Below are positions 26,935 to 36,330 of a stretch of DNA of 64,000 nucleotides, piece by piece. A program made the translations under genes and the position numbers. The notes beneath the pieces are model-generated. The model saw only the letters and a program-made list of their open reading frames with translations. It ran no database searches and was not told where the DNA came from. Within the stretch, counting starts at the first letter, position 1; every line of letters starts with the position of its first letter. Source of the DNA: DATKLL01 sp035542475 (lineage in GTDB: Bacteria; Desulfobacterota; Syntrophia; Syntrophales; UBA2185). The stretch lies in contig DATKLL010000134.1 of the NCBI GenBank assembly GCA_035542475.1, positions 4,409 through 68,408 on the forward strand. The letters are read 5' to 3'.

Positions 26935-27297
26935 CTATTTACTCCCCACTTTTTCAATACAACCCTTAATACCTTTTGAATATAACCGTCCTGCAACCTC
27001 AAAAAGTATGTATTTCGTCGTAAGAATGGGGATATTCAACTCCTCCCCCAATTGGAAGGTTTCCTGAGAAGGTCTTTTTCCTCTGCCCATAATAATTGCG
27101 GCAATATCAAGTACGTCTGCTGTTCTCACAACCTGCGGATTGGTTAATCCCGTAATTAAAAGGCTTCCTGCTGTCGCGAAGGCTAGGACGTCGCTCATCA
27201 GGTCGGCTACGAAAGCGGTTTTTACTTCCATATCCAACTGATTTTCACCGATGAGAACTTCCGCATCGAGAAGCTCTTTTATCTCACGGAGGGTCAA
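26935..27297 (-). CDS. DRTGG-domain protein (first copy, head of operon)
   Basis: 120 residues. MTLREIKELLDAEVLIGE is followed by the DRTGG core VKTAFVADLMSDVLAFATAGSLLITG near residue 25 and LNIPILTTKYILFEVAGRLYSKG near 88. The start is TTG at 27297, with AGGAG six bases ahead. It is the first of eight same-strand genes ending with the NuoF-GltD fusion, so it may sense a nucleotide or redox cofactor for the set. It resembles the copy at 26113-26454 over its whole length. Confidence 0.82.
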   Translation of the reverse strand: MTLREIKELLDAEVLIGENQLDMEVKTAFVADLMSDVLAFATAGSLLITGLTNPQVVRTADVLDIAAIIMGRGKRPSQETFQLGEELNIPILTTKYILFEVAGRLYSKGIKGCIEKVGSK

Positions 27298-27940
27298 TTT
27301 ATTCTCCTAAGGTAAAGAGATATAAATATAATTCGTCTCTTATAAGTAATGACAAACACTTTTCGTGAATTAATGAAGACACCTATAAAGTACGGAAGAG
27401 CGCTTATCATACGCAACGGGCTATGTCAACACAATTTTTGACAACTTTGAAAAAAGTCCGAAGCTTAGATTGATATATTCAATGTGCTTTCGGCAATCAT
27501 TTAAATATATCTTCTCTGAATATGTAAGAAGCGAAGCTCACCGCTACTACAGGTACGGTACTTCATTTTACAATTTATTTGAAATTCCTTTTTGCTTTTT
27601 AATGTTGTCATACTGATATTTTTAAGGCTTTTCTAGATTATTTTTATTGTCATGTGACATGAGTATAATCTTGAATTATCTGACCGTGATCATAAATGAA
27701 TATTCATCAGAGATATTATTGTAAACTAACATCGCTAAATATTTCTTCAATACAACGGCCTTTTATGATAGAAAATTCACCTGACGAAAGTGACTATAAA
27801 GAGATTTTGAAGGTAATGCATACCATTTGAAATTATTATGAATCAGTGAATTTTAATTAGGATACTGTTCTTATAAATGAATTAAAAATCGAAGGCAAAA
27901 AAATGAACATATATAATGGGTTAAATTTCTAATTATAAAC
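27298..27940. other. long intergenic region between divergent operons
   Basis: 643 AT-rich bases between the DRTGG/NADH operon (minus) and the PAS hybrid kinase (plus). It must contain both promoters, but I cannot fix either. It contains the odd-length palindrome TCATGTGACATGA at 27650-27662. I see no RNA gene or coding frame with a ribosome site. Confidence 0.5.
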
Positions 27941-27979
27941 TTGTCAGAAGAGATTTTGATAGGAGTAATAAATTTAGAC

Positions 27980-30900
27980 ATGCTCGAGACTGTTTTATTC
28001 ATTTCGGTTATACTGCAAGTAATAGCCGCCATTTTAGCTTTAAGGCTTATCAGAATTACGGAGGTCCGCGCCGCATGGATATTAATTGCCGCCGGGCTTG
28101 TTCTTATGGCCGCAGCGCGCATTATCGATATATTGCCCTTCTTCTCTATCGAAATAACACCTGGAATGAAGCTTCTAAATGATTGGCTGGATATTTATAT
28201 ATCTATTGTCATGATAACGGGAGTATCATTGATTGCTCCTCTTTTTTATGCCATCAGGCAATCGGAAAAGGCCCTGCGGGAGAGCGAAGAAAGATACCGG
28301 ACGTTAGTAGAAAACTTAAATGTAGGTGTGTACAGAAGCACCGGTGACTATAAGGGGCGATACCTGCAGGTTAACCCGGCTATGATAAAGATATTCGGCT
28401 ATGAATCGATTGAAGAATTTATGCATATCCCTATCATTAATGTCTACAGGCAGCCGCAGGACAGAAAGAAATTCCTCAGCAAGATCAAAGAGCACGGATA
28501 TGTGCGAAATGAGGAATTAGATCTCCGTAAAAGGGACGGCATTCCAATCAAGGCTTCCGTAACCGCGACAGCCCAATTTGATGGAAAAGGTGATATCAAG
28601 TGGATTGATGGTGTCACGGAGGATATTACCGAACGGAAACAGGCCGAGGATGCGTTAAGAGAAAGTGAAGAGAAATATCGCTCGCTGGCTACCACAGCAG
28701 ATTCCATGTATATGGTTGATAGAGATTGTCGATATATCTTGATGAACGAAAAGCATCTATCAAGATTTGGACTTTCCTTGGATGAGGTGAAAGGCAGAAG
28801 TTACAGTGAGTTTCATTCTGAGCCGGCCAATAAAGAGTTCGTAGGAACGGTGGAACATGTATTTGAGTCCGGTAAGCCTGTCCAGCACGAATATAGAAGT
28901 GAAAGAGATGGGCATCATTTTCTCCGAACGTTTAGTCCTGTAAAAAGTCCTGACGGAAAAACGACAATAGCTGTAACGGTTGTTTCAAAAGACATTACAG
29001 ACCGTAAACAGGTAGAGGAAAAACTTAAAGAAAGCGAGCAGCGATTATACAATGTGATTCAGGGATCCCCGATCCCTGCATTTGTAATCGGGAATGACCA
29101 CAAAGTTTTGTACTGGAATACTGCGCTTGAGGAACTAACACGCATCAAGGCAGAGGAAGTAATCAGTACAATGGGGCAGTGGAGGGCATTCTACAGCATT
29201 CAGAGACCATGTTTGGCGGATCTCTTGGTGGACCAGAGCCTGGATGCAATTTCACAGTGGTATTCTGGAAAGTATATCAAGTCACAGTTGATAGAGGCGG
29301 CGTATGAGGCAACGGACTTTTTCCCGGAGCTGGGAGATACTGGGAAGTGGCTGCGTTTTACAGCAGCAGCCATCAGGAATTCACGCGGGGAGCTAGTAGG
29401 TGCCATAGAGACACTCGAAGATGTTACGCAACGCATGCGTGCGGAAGAGGCGCTCCGAAATAGTGAATTAAGGCTGCAAAGCGTCATTCAGAGTTCCCCC
29501 ATTCCTACCTTTGTCATCGGCAAGGACCACAAGGTGATATACTGGAACAAGGCCATGGAGGAACTCAGTGGCATCACGGCTGAAGAGGTTATTGGCACAA
29601 CCCATTACTGGCGGGCGTTCTACAGTAAAGAGAGACCTGTTATGGCTGATCTGATAGTGGACCAGGCTCTGGAAGCTATTCCTCAATGGTATTTTGAAAA
29701 GTATGTGAAGTCCAGGCTTTTAGATGAAGCATATGAAGCAACGGACTTTTTTCCGGAATTGGGGGATGATGGGAAATGGCTGCGGTTTACAGCAGCAGTG
29801 ATCAGAGATTTTAAAGGAAACCTTGTTGGTGCTATAGAGACCCTTGAGGATATAACAGAGCGTAAAAAGGCAGAAGCAGAGTTAATCAGAGTTGAGAAAC
29901 TTGAATCATTAGGAATCTTTGCCGGTGGAATAGCTCATGATTTTAATAACCTATTATCTGTAATGCTGCGCAATATATTTGCTGTAAAATTATCATTCAC
30001 CGATGGACAGCAAGAAGTTTTTGAAGAGGAGATTGATATAGCTGAGAAGGCCGGTCTTCAGGCAAAGGAACTGGCCCACCGTCTGCTTACCTTTGCGAAA
30101 GGAGGGGAACCCGTCAGGAAAATTGGCTCCATCTCACAATTACTTATGAATTCTGTTGATCTGTCCCTTAGCGGTTCCAATATCAGGTGTGAATTTTCCC
30201 TACCAAGTGATCTCTGGCCTGTGGAAATGGATGATGTGCAGATCCGGCAGGTAGTCAATAACCTGGTTGTTAATGCCCGTGAAGCCATGCCGGAAGGAGG
30301 CAACATTATAATCCGTGCGGAAAATATTGACGTCGCAGCAGGTAGCGGTCTGCCTCTGAAGGAAGGTAAATACGTTAGATGGTCTGTTAAAGATTACGGT
30401 ATCGGAATTCCTAAAGAGGATTTGCAGAAGATATATGACCCGTATTTCACAACCAAGCCCACGGGGACAGCAAGGGGAATGGGTTTGGGACTTGCAATCT
30501 GTTATTCAATTATCAAAAAACACGATGGGTTTATCGCCGTTGAATCCGAACCTGGTGTTGGGTCGACTTTTTTTGTATATTTACCCGCATCACCTCAAGA
30601 GGGTATTCTAAAAAAGGATACAACTGATATAAGCCTTACAAAGGGTGGGAAGATACTTGTAATGGATGATGAGGAGACAGTGCGGAGTGCAACAGGTGTT
30701 GTGCTTAATTATCTCGGGTATGAAGTCGAGTACGCAAAAAATGGAAATGAAGCCATTACCCTTTATAGGACGGCAAGAGAAATGGAGCAGCCTTATTCTG
30801 CAGTAATACTGGATTTAAATGTTGCAGACGGGATGGGGGGCAAGGAGGCCATGAAGGAAATATTAGCAATAGATCCTTATGTCAGAGCCGTCATCACGTG

Positions 30901-31018
30901 CGGCTACTCAGATGATCCGGTCATTTCAGAATTTAGGAAGCAAGGAGTCTGCCGGCTTGTTGATGTTCCATATGATATTGAAAAGATGAAAGAAATACTA
31001 GACGAACTATTGAAGTAA
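27980..31018 (+). CDS. membrane hybrid sensor kinase with four PAS domains and a receiver
   Basis: About 1012 residues. Three hydrophobic segments lie in the first 100 residues. Four PAS domains follow, the last two being a tandem duplication (SPIPAFVIGNDHKVLYWN and SPIPTFVIGKDHKVIYWN, each ending in a GAIETLEDVTQR-like stretch). Then come the H box FAGGIAHDFNNLLS with the phosphoacceptor His, an HATPase domain (VVNNLVVNAREAMPEGG; GMGLGLAICYSIIKKHDG), and a receiver with acidic MDDEE and phosphoacceptor VILDLNV. In the receiver the usual Lys-Pro is read as VDVPYD, so the conserved Lys is missing. I prefer the ATG at 27980 (AGGAG at 27961) over an in-frame TTG at 27941. The signal is unknown. 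Confidence 0.88.
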   Translation: MLETVLFISVILQVIAAILALRLIRITEVRAAWILIAAGLVLMAAARIIDILPFFSIEITPGMKLLNDWLDIYISIVMITGVSLIAPLFYAIRQSEKALRESEERYRTLVENLNVGVYRSTGDYKGRYLQVNPAMIKIFGYESIEEFMHIPIINVYRQPQDRKKFLSKIKEHGYVRNEELDLRKRDGIPIKASVTATAQFDGKGDIKWIDGVTEDITERKQAEDALRESEEKYRSLATTADSMYMVDRDCRYILMNEKHLSRFGLSLDEVKGRSYSEFHSEPANKEFVGTVEHVFESGKPVQHEYRSERDGHHFLRTFSPVKSPDGKTTIAVTVVSKDITDRKQVEEKLKESEQRLYNVIQGSPIPAFVIGNDHKVLYWNTALEELTRIKAEEVISTMGQWRAFYSIQRPCLADLLVDQSLDAISQWYSGKYIKSQLIEAAYEATDFFPELGDTGKWLRFTAAAIRNSRGELVGAIETLEDVTQRMRAEEALRNSELRLQSVIQSSPIPTFVIGKDHKVIYWNKAMEELSGITAEEVIGTTHYWRAFYSKERPVMADLIVDQALEAIPQWYFEKYVKSRLLDEAYEATDFFPELGDDGKWLRFTAAVIRDFKGNLVGAIETLEDITERKKAEAELIRVEKLESLGIFAGGIAHDFNNLLSVMLRNIFAVKLSFTDGQQEVFEEEIDIAEKAGLQAKELAHRLLTFAKGGEPVRKIGSISQLLMNSVDLSLSGSNIRCEFSLPSDLWPVEMDDVQIRQVVNNLVVNAREAMPEGGNIIIRAENIDVAAGSGLPLKEGKYVRWSVKDYGIGIPKEDLQKIYDPYFTTKPTGTARGMGLGLAICYSIIKKHDGFIAVESEPGVGSTFFVYLPASPQEGILKKDTTDISLTKGGKILVMDDEETVRSATGVVLNYLGYEVEYAKNGNEAITLYRTAREMEQPYSAVILDLNVADGMGGKEAMKEILAIDPYVRAVITCGYSDDPVISEFRKQGVCRLVDVPYDIEKMKEILDELLK

Positions 31019-31128
31019 CATATTACTCTGATGCCTTTACTTTTTCATCTCGACACACTTCCTTTTTCATCAATTACAATACAGAAAAAAATATCTTTGC
31101 GTCATAAGTTTAATTAAGCTAAAAAAAA

Positions 31129-32016
31129 ATGAATGAACTGATCGATTATTATTTAAATTTTCTTGCAGTTGAAAAAGGTGCTTCCCGACTCACCCTGGAA
31201 GCTTATAGTCGAGATTTAAATAGATACATTGGCTTTATTCAAAATCATCGTATTCAAACACTTGCAGATGTCACTCCCGATGATGTCATCTCATACTTGG
31301 CACAAGTTAACAAGGACGGACTTAACGCAAGATCTGTGAACAGAGGCCTCGCGGCTATAAGGGGGTTCTACAAGTTTCTCCTCCGTGAGAAAAAAATTTA
31401 CGCCAGCCCCGTGGCAAATATAGAACTGGCAAAGGTATGGACACGGCTTCCAGATACGTTAAGCCAGGATGAAATGAACCTCCTCCTGGCACAACCTGGT
31501 ATGAAGACCCCTGCTGCCGTCAGGGACACGGCTATGATGGAACTCATGTATGCAACGGGAATTCGCGTCTCGGAATTGATTTCTTTGACCATTGATAATA
31601 TTAAGTGGCAGGTAAGAATTTTGGTTGTTATGGGAAAGGGCAGCAAGGAACGTATTGTCCCCATAGGAAGATCGGCGTATGATTGCCTGCAGGAATATGT
31701 AAATCAGGCGAGGTCACATTTTGTAAAGGCAAAGAGAACGAACATCATCTTTCTTAATAGGTTGGGTGAAGGGTTGACACGGCAGGGTTTCTGGAAAATT
31801 GTCAAAAGGTATGCGGCCAAAGCCGGATTTCAAAAAAAGGTCCATCCGCATACTTTCAGGCACTGTTTCGCATCTCATTTGCTTGAAGGGGGAGCTGATC
31901 TTCGCTCTGTTCAGATTATGCTCGGACATGCGGATATATCAACGACGCAAATATATACGCACATTACTCGTGACAGATTGAAATATATTCATAAGCAGTA
32001 CCATCCAAGAGGTTGA
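31129..32016 (+). CDS. xerD: tyrosine recombinase XerD-like
   Basis: 295 residues, the usual length of Xer recombinases that resolve chromosome dimers at dif during division. The N-terminal SAM-like domain (1-100) starts NELIDYYLNFLAVEKGASRLT. The catalytic residues are complete: Arg146 (TGIRVSEL), Lys170 (VMGKGSKER), His241 and Arg244 (HPHTFRHCFASHLL), His267 (LGHADIST) and Tyr276 (QIYTHI). No integron, phage or transposon genes flank it, which favours a housekeeping XerD. XerC versus XerD is judged on general resemblance only. Confidence 0.9.
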   Translation: MNELIDYYLNFLAVEKGASRLTLEAYSRDLNRYIGFIQNHRIQTLADVTPDDVISYLAQVNKDGLNARSVNRGLAAIRGFYKFLLREKKIYASPVANIELAKVWTRLPDTLSQDEMNLLLAQPGMKTPAAVRDTAMMELMYATGIRVSELISLTIDNIKWQVRILVVMGKGSKERIVPIGRSAYDCLQEYVNQARSHFVKAKRTNIIFLNRLGEGLTRQGFWKIVKRYAAKAGFQKKVHPHTFRHCFASHLLEGGADLRSVQIMLGHADISTTQIYTHITRDRLKYIHKQYHPRG

Positions 32017-32037
32017 TAACGGATATAAAGGTAGACA

Positions 32038-34059
32038 ATGGAAAGTAACTTGCCGGATAGAAAAGTGAAAAGATATGAAAGACCAATCAAACGCTTCATT
32101 ATTGCGGGAAGTATGGCCACTGTTGCTGCAGTTATTCTGCTTTCCTGGATTGGAGTCAATTATTTTTTCCCCGAGAGAGTCCGTGAGTCCCCCGTTAGCC
32201 TTGTGAGATTAAAAAATATGTTTTCGTTTGTCGTCCTCGGGAAAAAGCCGGTGTTATATTATCTCGATATAGAAAAAAGCGGAAAAGACTATAGATTGAG
32301 AAGGGGCGACATTTTTGATGTTTCTTATCGTGATGAATTTGTCATCAAGGATATTTCTACAGATGCTTTTTTCGGTCGAGGAATATCAGTAAATGTTGAA
32401 GGGTACGGAGCACAGGATCATTTCAGGGTAATGCTTCGAGGTCTTGATATTGTTGATAAAGTACTCATGGCCCGCGGGAAAAGCATGGATAAAGATGCGA
32501 TTGATGCCGGCAGCATTATAGTGAAATATCAGGATAAGGTCATAGCATCCATTCCCATGAGGATCATTGTTACTCCTCAGGATTGGCTTAGATATGCAAA
32601 AAGTTCGGAGAACCAAATCGCGCAGATTGAGTATCTAAAAAAGGCAATTGCCATGAATAAGAATGACATCGGCGTTCGCAAGATGCTTGCTGCACTCTAT
32701 TATCAAACGGGTAATTTAGATAAAGCGATTTCTCAGTACAACAGTATTATTGCATTGAAGCCGAATGATGCTTCTGCTTTGATGGAACTTATGAAGTGTT
32801 ATATAAACGCCAAAGACAATAGTAAAGCGATTAAGACAGGGACTAAGCTGATTAGGATAGATCCGAAAAATGCATCTGCTTTTGCCAATATTGCATACGC
32901 ATACAGCAATACCGGCGCTTGGGAAAAGGCAATTGTCAACTATAAAGAGTCGCTAAGGTTAAATCCTGATGATACTGAGGTAAGGGTTAAACTCGGGGAG
33001 GCGTATGAAAAGGCCAAAGATTTTAAAAGTGCGATTGAGCAGTATAAGCATGTCTCGTCAAAGGCACGAGAATCTGACCGTGTGATGATTGCATTAGCTG
33101 GAGCCTACCTCAAATCAGGAAACTATGATGATTCTATAAGATTGTATAGGGAAATTATTGCAAAGCAGCCACGAAATGCCTCGGCTTATTCAAACCTGGG
33201 CCTAGCCTATGGTGGAAAAGGTCAGTGGAAAGATGAAGTGGAAAATTATAAAAAGGCGATTTCGCTGAATTCAAAAGATCCCATTGTTCATTTTAATCTT
33301 GCAGCCGCCTATGAAAAGAAAAACCAGGATCAGGAGGCGTATCGTGAGTACCAAAATATATTGAGGATAACCCCAGGTGATCTTGAAGCCCTCACAAGAT
33401 TGGCGGACATTGACTTTAAGAACAAACGTTACGGTGAAGCAATAAAGACATATGAGAAACTTGTAAAATCTTCACCAAAAAAGGCATCGATTTATGCTAA
33501 TCTCGGATTTGCGTACGGGGAACTTAAAAAATATAAACAGTCTTCCGAAAATTATGAGAAGTCAATCAAGTATGGGACAAAAGATCCTCAGGTCCATTAT
33601 AACCTTGCTTCTACGTACAGCAAACTTGGCAGAACAAAAGAAGCAGTTCGAGAATATGAGAGGGTTGCTTTGTCTCATCCCACTATGGAAGTTTTAGACA
33701 TACTGGCGGATTATTATTTGAAGGAAAAACAGTATGAAAGTGCGATTAAAACATATAAAAAAATGATGATCCTCAATCCTAAAAGAGCGTCTACTTACTC
33801 AAGTATCGGATATGTATATGGTCTTAAGAACGACATCGATAAGGAGATTAAATATTATAGAATGTCATTGCAGTACGATGCGGAAAATGATGATGTTTAT
33901 TTAAATCTGGGAGCGGCATATGAAAAAAAGGGGATGTATCAGGATGCCCTCAAAGCATATACATCTGCCTTTGAGTTGAATCCTGATTCAAGCAGCGCAG
34001 CTAAAAAAATTCCTGCATTAAAAATCAAGATATTGCAACAAAAGCATAAGGAATCATAA
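32038..34059 (+). CDS. membrane-anchored TPR-repeat protein
   Basis: 673 residues. One transmembrane helix (about 20-42, FIIAGSMATVAAVILLSWIG) follows a basic N-terminus, so the rest probably faces the periplasm. Residues 70-185 form a beta-rich domain I do not recognise. From about 195 to the end there are about a dozen 34-residue TPRs (for example KKAIAMNKNDIGVRKMLAALY and SAYSNLGLAYGGKGQWKDEVE), scaffolds for protein binding. It starts 21 bases after xerD and precedes kdsA by 71 bases. A role in envelope assembly would suit the downstream KDO/Lpt genes but is inference. Confidence 0.82.
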   Translation: MESNLPDRKVKRYERPIKRFIIAGSMATVAAVILLSWIGVNYFFPERVRESPVSLVRLKNMFSFVVLGKKPVLYYLDIEKSGKDYRLRRGDIFDVSYRDEFVIKDISTDAFFGRGISVNVEGYGAQDHFRVMLRGLDIVDKVLMARGKSMDKDAIDAGSIIVKYQDKVIASIPMRIIVTPQDWLRYAKSSENQIAQIEYLKKAIAMNKNDIGVRKMLAALYYQTGNLDKAISQYNSIIALKPNDASALMELMKCYINAKDNSKAIKTGTKLIRIDPKNASAFANIAYAYSNTGAWEKAIVNYKESLRLNPDDTEVRVKLGEAYEKAKDFKSAIEQYKHVSSKARESDRVMIALAGAYLKSGNYDDSIRLYREIIAKQPRNASAYSNLGLAYGGKGQWKDEVENYKKAISLNSKDPIVHFNLAAAYEKKNQDQEAYREYQNILRITPGDLEALTRLADIDFKNKRYGEAIKTYEKLVKSSPKKASIYANLGFAYGELKKYKQSSENYEKSIKYGTKDPQVHYNLASTYSKLGRTKEAVREYERVALSHPTMEVLDILADYYLKEKQYESAIKTYKKMMILNPKRASTYSSIGYVYGLKNDIDKEIKYYRMSLQYDAENDDVYLNLGAAYEKKGMYQDALKAYTSAFELNPDSSSAAKKIPALKIKILQQKHKES

Positions 34060-34130
34060 CTGGCAAAAAGAAGCGGAAGGGACGGGCAGATAAAGAACTA
34101 TATACTATAAAGAAGAACGGGTGAGGAATA

Positions 34131-34970
34131 ATGAGGCAGATTATCCTTGATGATATTGTAATTGGAGGGGGGGCTCCATTTATTCTGGTTGCGGGTCCAT
34201 GTGTCATCGAAGATGAAGAGATGACGAGGGGGATAGCACAGTTTCTCAAAGACATTACCGGTCAATTGAAAATACCTTTTATATTCAAGGCATCGTATGA
34301 CAAAGCAAACAGGACGTCTGTGGATTCCTTTAGGGGGCCGGGTATTAAAAAGGGGCTTCAGATTCTGGCTGATATAAAAAAGGATTTGGGTATACACATC
34401 ATATCAGATGTGCATCGGTTTGAAGAAATAATACCAGCGGCAGAAGTTATTGATGTTTTGCAGATACCTGCATTTCTGTGCCGGCAGACCGATTTTGTCA
34501 TCGAAGTAGCCAGGAATGCGAGGATCGTAAATATCAAAAAGGGTCAGTTTCTTGCGCCATGGGATGTAAAAAATATACTTATTAAGGCATCGTCGACGGG
34601 GAATGAAAATATAATGATTACGGAAAGAGGAGCGACCTTTGGGTACAATAATCTCGTTGCCGATTATCGCTCGCTCCCCATATTAAGAGAAATGGGTTAT
34701 CCAGTGATATTCGATGCCACACACAGTGTTCAATTACCAGGAGGGATGGGCACCGCATCCGGGGGCCAGAATGATATGGTTCCCTATCTTTCACGGGCGG
34801 CCGTTGCTGTTGGTGTTGATGGACTCTTTCTTGAAGTACACCCAAATCCTGAATGTGCCAAATGCGATGGTCCAAATTCAGTGCGACTTGATTTGCTTTC
34901 CGACCTACTTCATACACTCATGGAGATTGATGGGATAATTAAAGGCAATAGAGCTGTTAAAAAATTATAG
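34131..34970 (+). CDS. kdsA: 3-deoxy-8-phosphooctulonate synthase (KDO-8-P synthase)
   Basis: 279 residues. Condenses PEP with arabinose 5-phosphate to make KDO 8-phosphate for lipid A inner core. Motifs: LVAGPCVIEDEE near residue 22, FKASYDKANRTSVDSFRGPG near 52, DVLQIPAFLCRQTDF near 108, TERGATFGYNNLV near 162, FDATHSVQLPGG near 194 and EVHPNPECAKCDGPN near 236. The Cys residues and CDGPNS ending are like metal-dependent class members. kdsC follows by nine bases. Confidence 0.97.
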   Translation: MRQIILDDIVIGGGAPFILVAGPCVIEDEEMTRGIAQFLKDITGQLKIPFIFKASYDKANRTSVDSFRGPGIKKGLQILADIKKDLGIHIISDVHRFEEIIPAAEVIDVLQIPAFLCRQTDFVIEVARNARIVNIKKGQFLAPWDVKNILIKASSTGNENIMITERGATFGYNNLVADYRSLPILREMGYPVIFDATHSVQLPGGMGTASGGQNDMVPYLSRAAVAVGVDGLFLEVHPNPECAKCDGPNSVRLDLLSDLLHTLMEIDGIIKGNRAVKKL

Positions 34971-34979
34971 AGGGCAGAC

Positions 34980-35525
34980 ATGGTATATAAAATCGTGGAT
35001 AAGGTTCTAAATGAGAAGATAAAAGCGATCAGTCTTTTAGTATTAGATGTTGACGGTGTCATGACAGACGGGAAGATAATAATTGATGACATGGGACGGG
35101 AAATTAAAAATTTTGATGTGAAGGACGGACACGGACTGAAGATATTGATGAGATATGGTATTGATGTCGTCCTGCTTACAGGAAGGCGGTCAGCTGTAGT
35201 TGAGCATCGTGCTCGAGATCTTGGTATTAGAGAGGTCCATCAGGGTATTCTAAATAAACTGGAAATCTTTGAGGAGATTCTCCGGAAAAGGTCCCTGGGT
35301 TACGGAAATATAGCGTTTATCGGAGATGACATAGTGGATATCCCTTTATTAAAAAGAGTAGGTTTCTCTGTTGCAGTGGCTGATGCATCTAAAGATGTTA
35401 AAAAATGTGTTGACTATGTAACGAAAAAAACAGGCGGGGATGGCGCTGTTAGAGAAGTATGTGAGCTTATCTTGCAGGCCCAGGAAAAATGGGTTGATGT
35501 GGCAAAAAGGTATGAGTTTTTTTAG
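34980..35525 (+). CDS. kdsC: KDO-8-phosphate phosphatase (HAD family)
   Basis: 181 residues. Removes phosphate from KDO 8-P. The HAD motif I is LLVLDVDGVMTDGKI near residue 19 with both Asp; KDGHGLKILMRYGIDVVLLTGR near 48 carries motif II, and AFIGDDIVDIPLLKRVG near 110 motif III. The family works as a tetramer without a cap domain, and the size agrees. The gene is between kdsA and lptC. The arabinose-5-P isomerase gene (kdsD) that often accompanies them is absent from this window. Confidence 0.95.
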   Translation: MVYKIVDKVLNEKIKAISLLVLDVDGVMTDGKIIIDDMGREIKNFDVKDGHGLKILMRYGIDVVLLTGRRSAVVEHRARDLGIREVHQGILNKLEIFEEILRKRSLGYGNIAFIGDDIVDIPLLKRVGFSVAVADASKDVKKCVDYVTKKTGGDGAVREVCELILQAQEKWVDVAKRYEFF

Positions 35526-35698
35526 AATATAAATTGAGTATTGATGTCACAAAAAGTTAGGCGCTGAATAGCGAAGGATCTTGTCAGCATGATATTGGGG
35601 GATGTGTTTGAACTTTACTTATGGGGAAACGGGTGATATAAAAAAAAGAGAGATTTTGAAAAAATTTTCCCGTAGTTCATATTAATGAAAATACACAT

Positions 35699-36268
35699 AT
35701 GACATTACTAAAGAGGATTGGTCTTAACAAAAGGGCAGTGATAATAATTGCCGTAATTGTCATGGTTATCTCAGTTGCAACTGCCGTAATGGTTATGGAG
35801 AATAAGGAGTCATCCCAAGGCCCGCCTCTTAGGATTATGTCGGACAATGTGGATCTTCAGGTTAAGGATATTAATTACACAGACGTGGGAGACTCTGGAT
35901 TAAAATGGGAGATAAAAGCGGACAGCGCCAAATATGTTAAAAGTGAAAACCTTGCCATGTTCGATAAGGTAAGAGTCAAACTTGTGATGGAAGATGGTAG
36001 GGCCATTATCATGACAGGCGACAAAGCTAAACTGCACACGGACACGAAAGATATGGAGATTTCTGGGAATGTTATAATCATATCCGAGAAAGGTGATCGT
36101 TTGACTACGGATATTCTGAAATATTCAGGTTCAGAACAAAGAATTTATACTGAAGCAATAATAAAAATGGAAAATCCCCGTATGCAAGTCATGGGAAGAG
36201 GGATGTCACTGTCTTTAAAAGATAAAAATGTATCCTTATTATCCAGAGTGAAAGCCAATATAAAATAG
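35699..36268 (+). CDS. lptC: LPS export protein LptC
   Basis: 189 residues. An N-terminal signal anchor (about 14-32, IIIAVIVMVISVATAVMVM) precedes a periplasmic LptC jelly-roll domain (VDLQVKDINYTDVGDSGLKWEIKADSAKY near 50; GDKAKLHTDTKDMEISGNV near 103; TDILKYSGSEQRIYTE near 137). LptC passes lipopolysaccharide from the LptBFG extractor to LptA. The family is divergent in sequence; the call is strengthened by lptA and lptB following. The start ATG at 35699 has no strong ribosome site. Confidence 0.85.
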   Translation: MTLLKRIGLNKRAVIIIAVIVMVISVATAVMVMENKESSQGPPLRIMSDNVDLQVKDINYTDVGDSGLKWEIKADSAKYVKSENLAMFDKVRVKLVMEDGRAIIMTGDKAKLHTDTKDMEISGNVIIISEKGDRLTTDILKYSGSEQRIYTEAIIKMENPRMQVMGRGMSLSLKDKNVSLLSRVKANIK

Positions 36269-36330
36269 TGCAAACGGGAGCCATTTACAAGTCCTACTGA
36301 GGGGATTTGCTGCCATAATTGGACCACAAT

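Noticed and set aside
31129..32016. xerD as a mobile-element integrase
   Set aside because: No att-like repeats, phage or integron genes flank it, tRNA genes are distant, and its length and motifs fit housekeeping Xer proteins.
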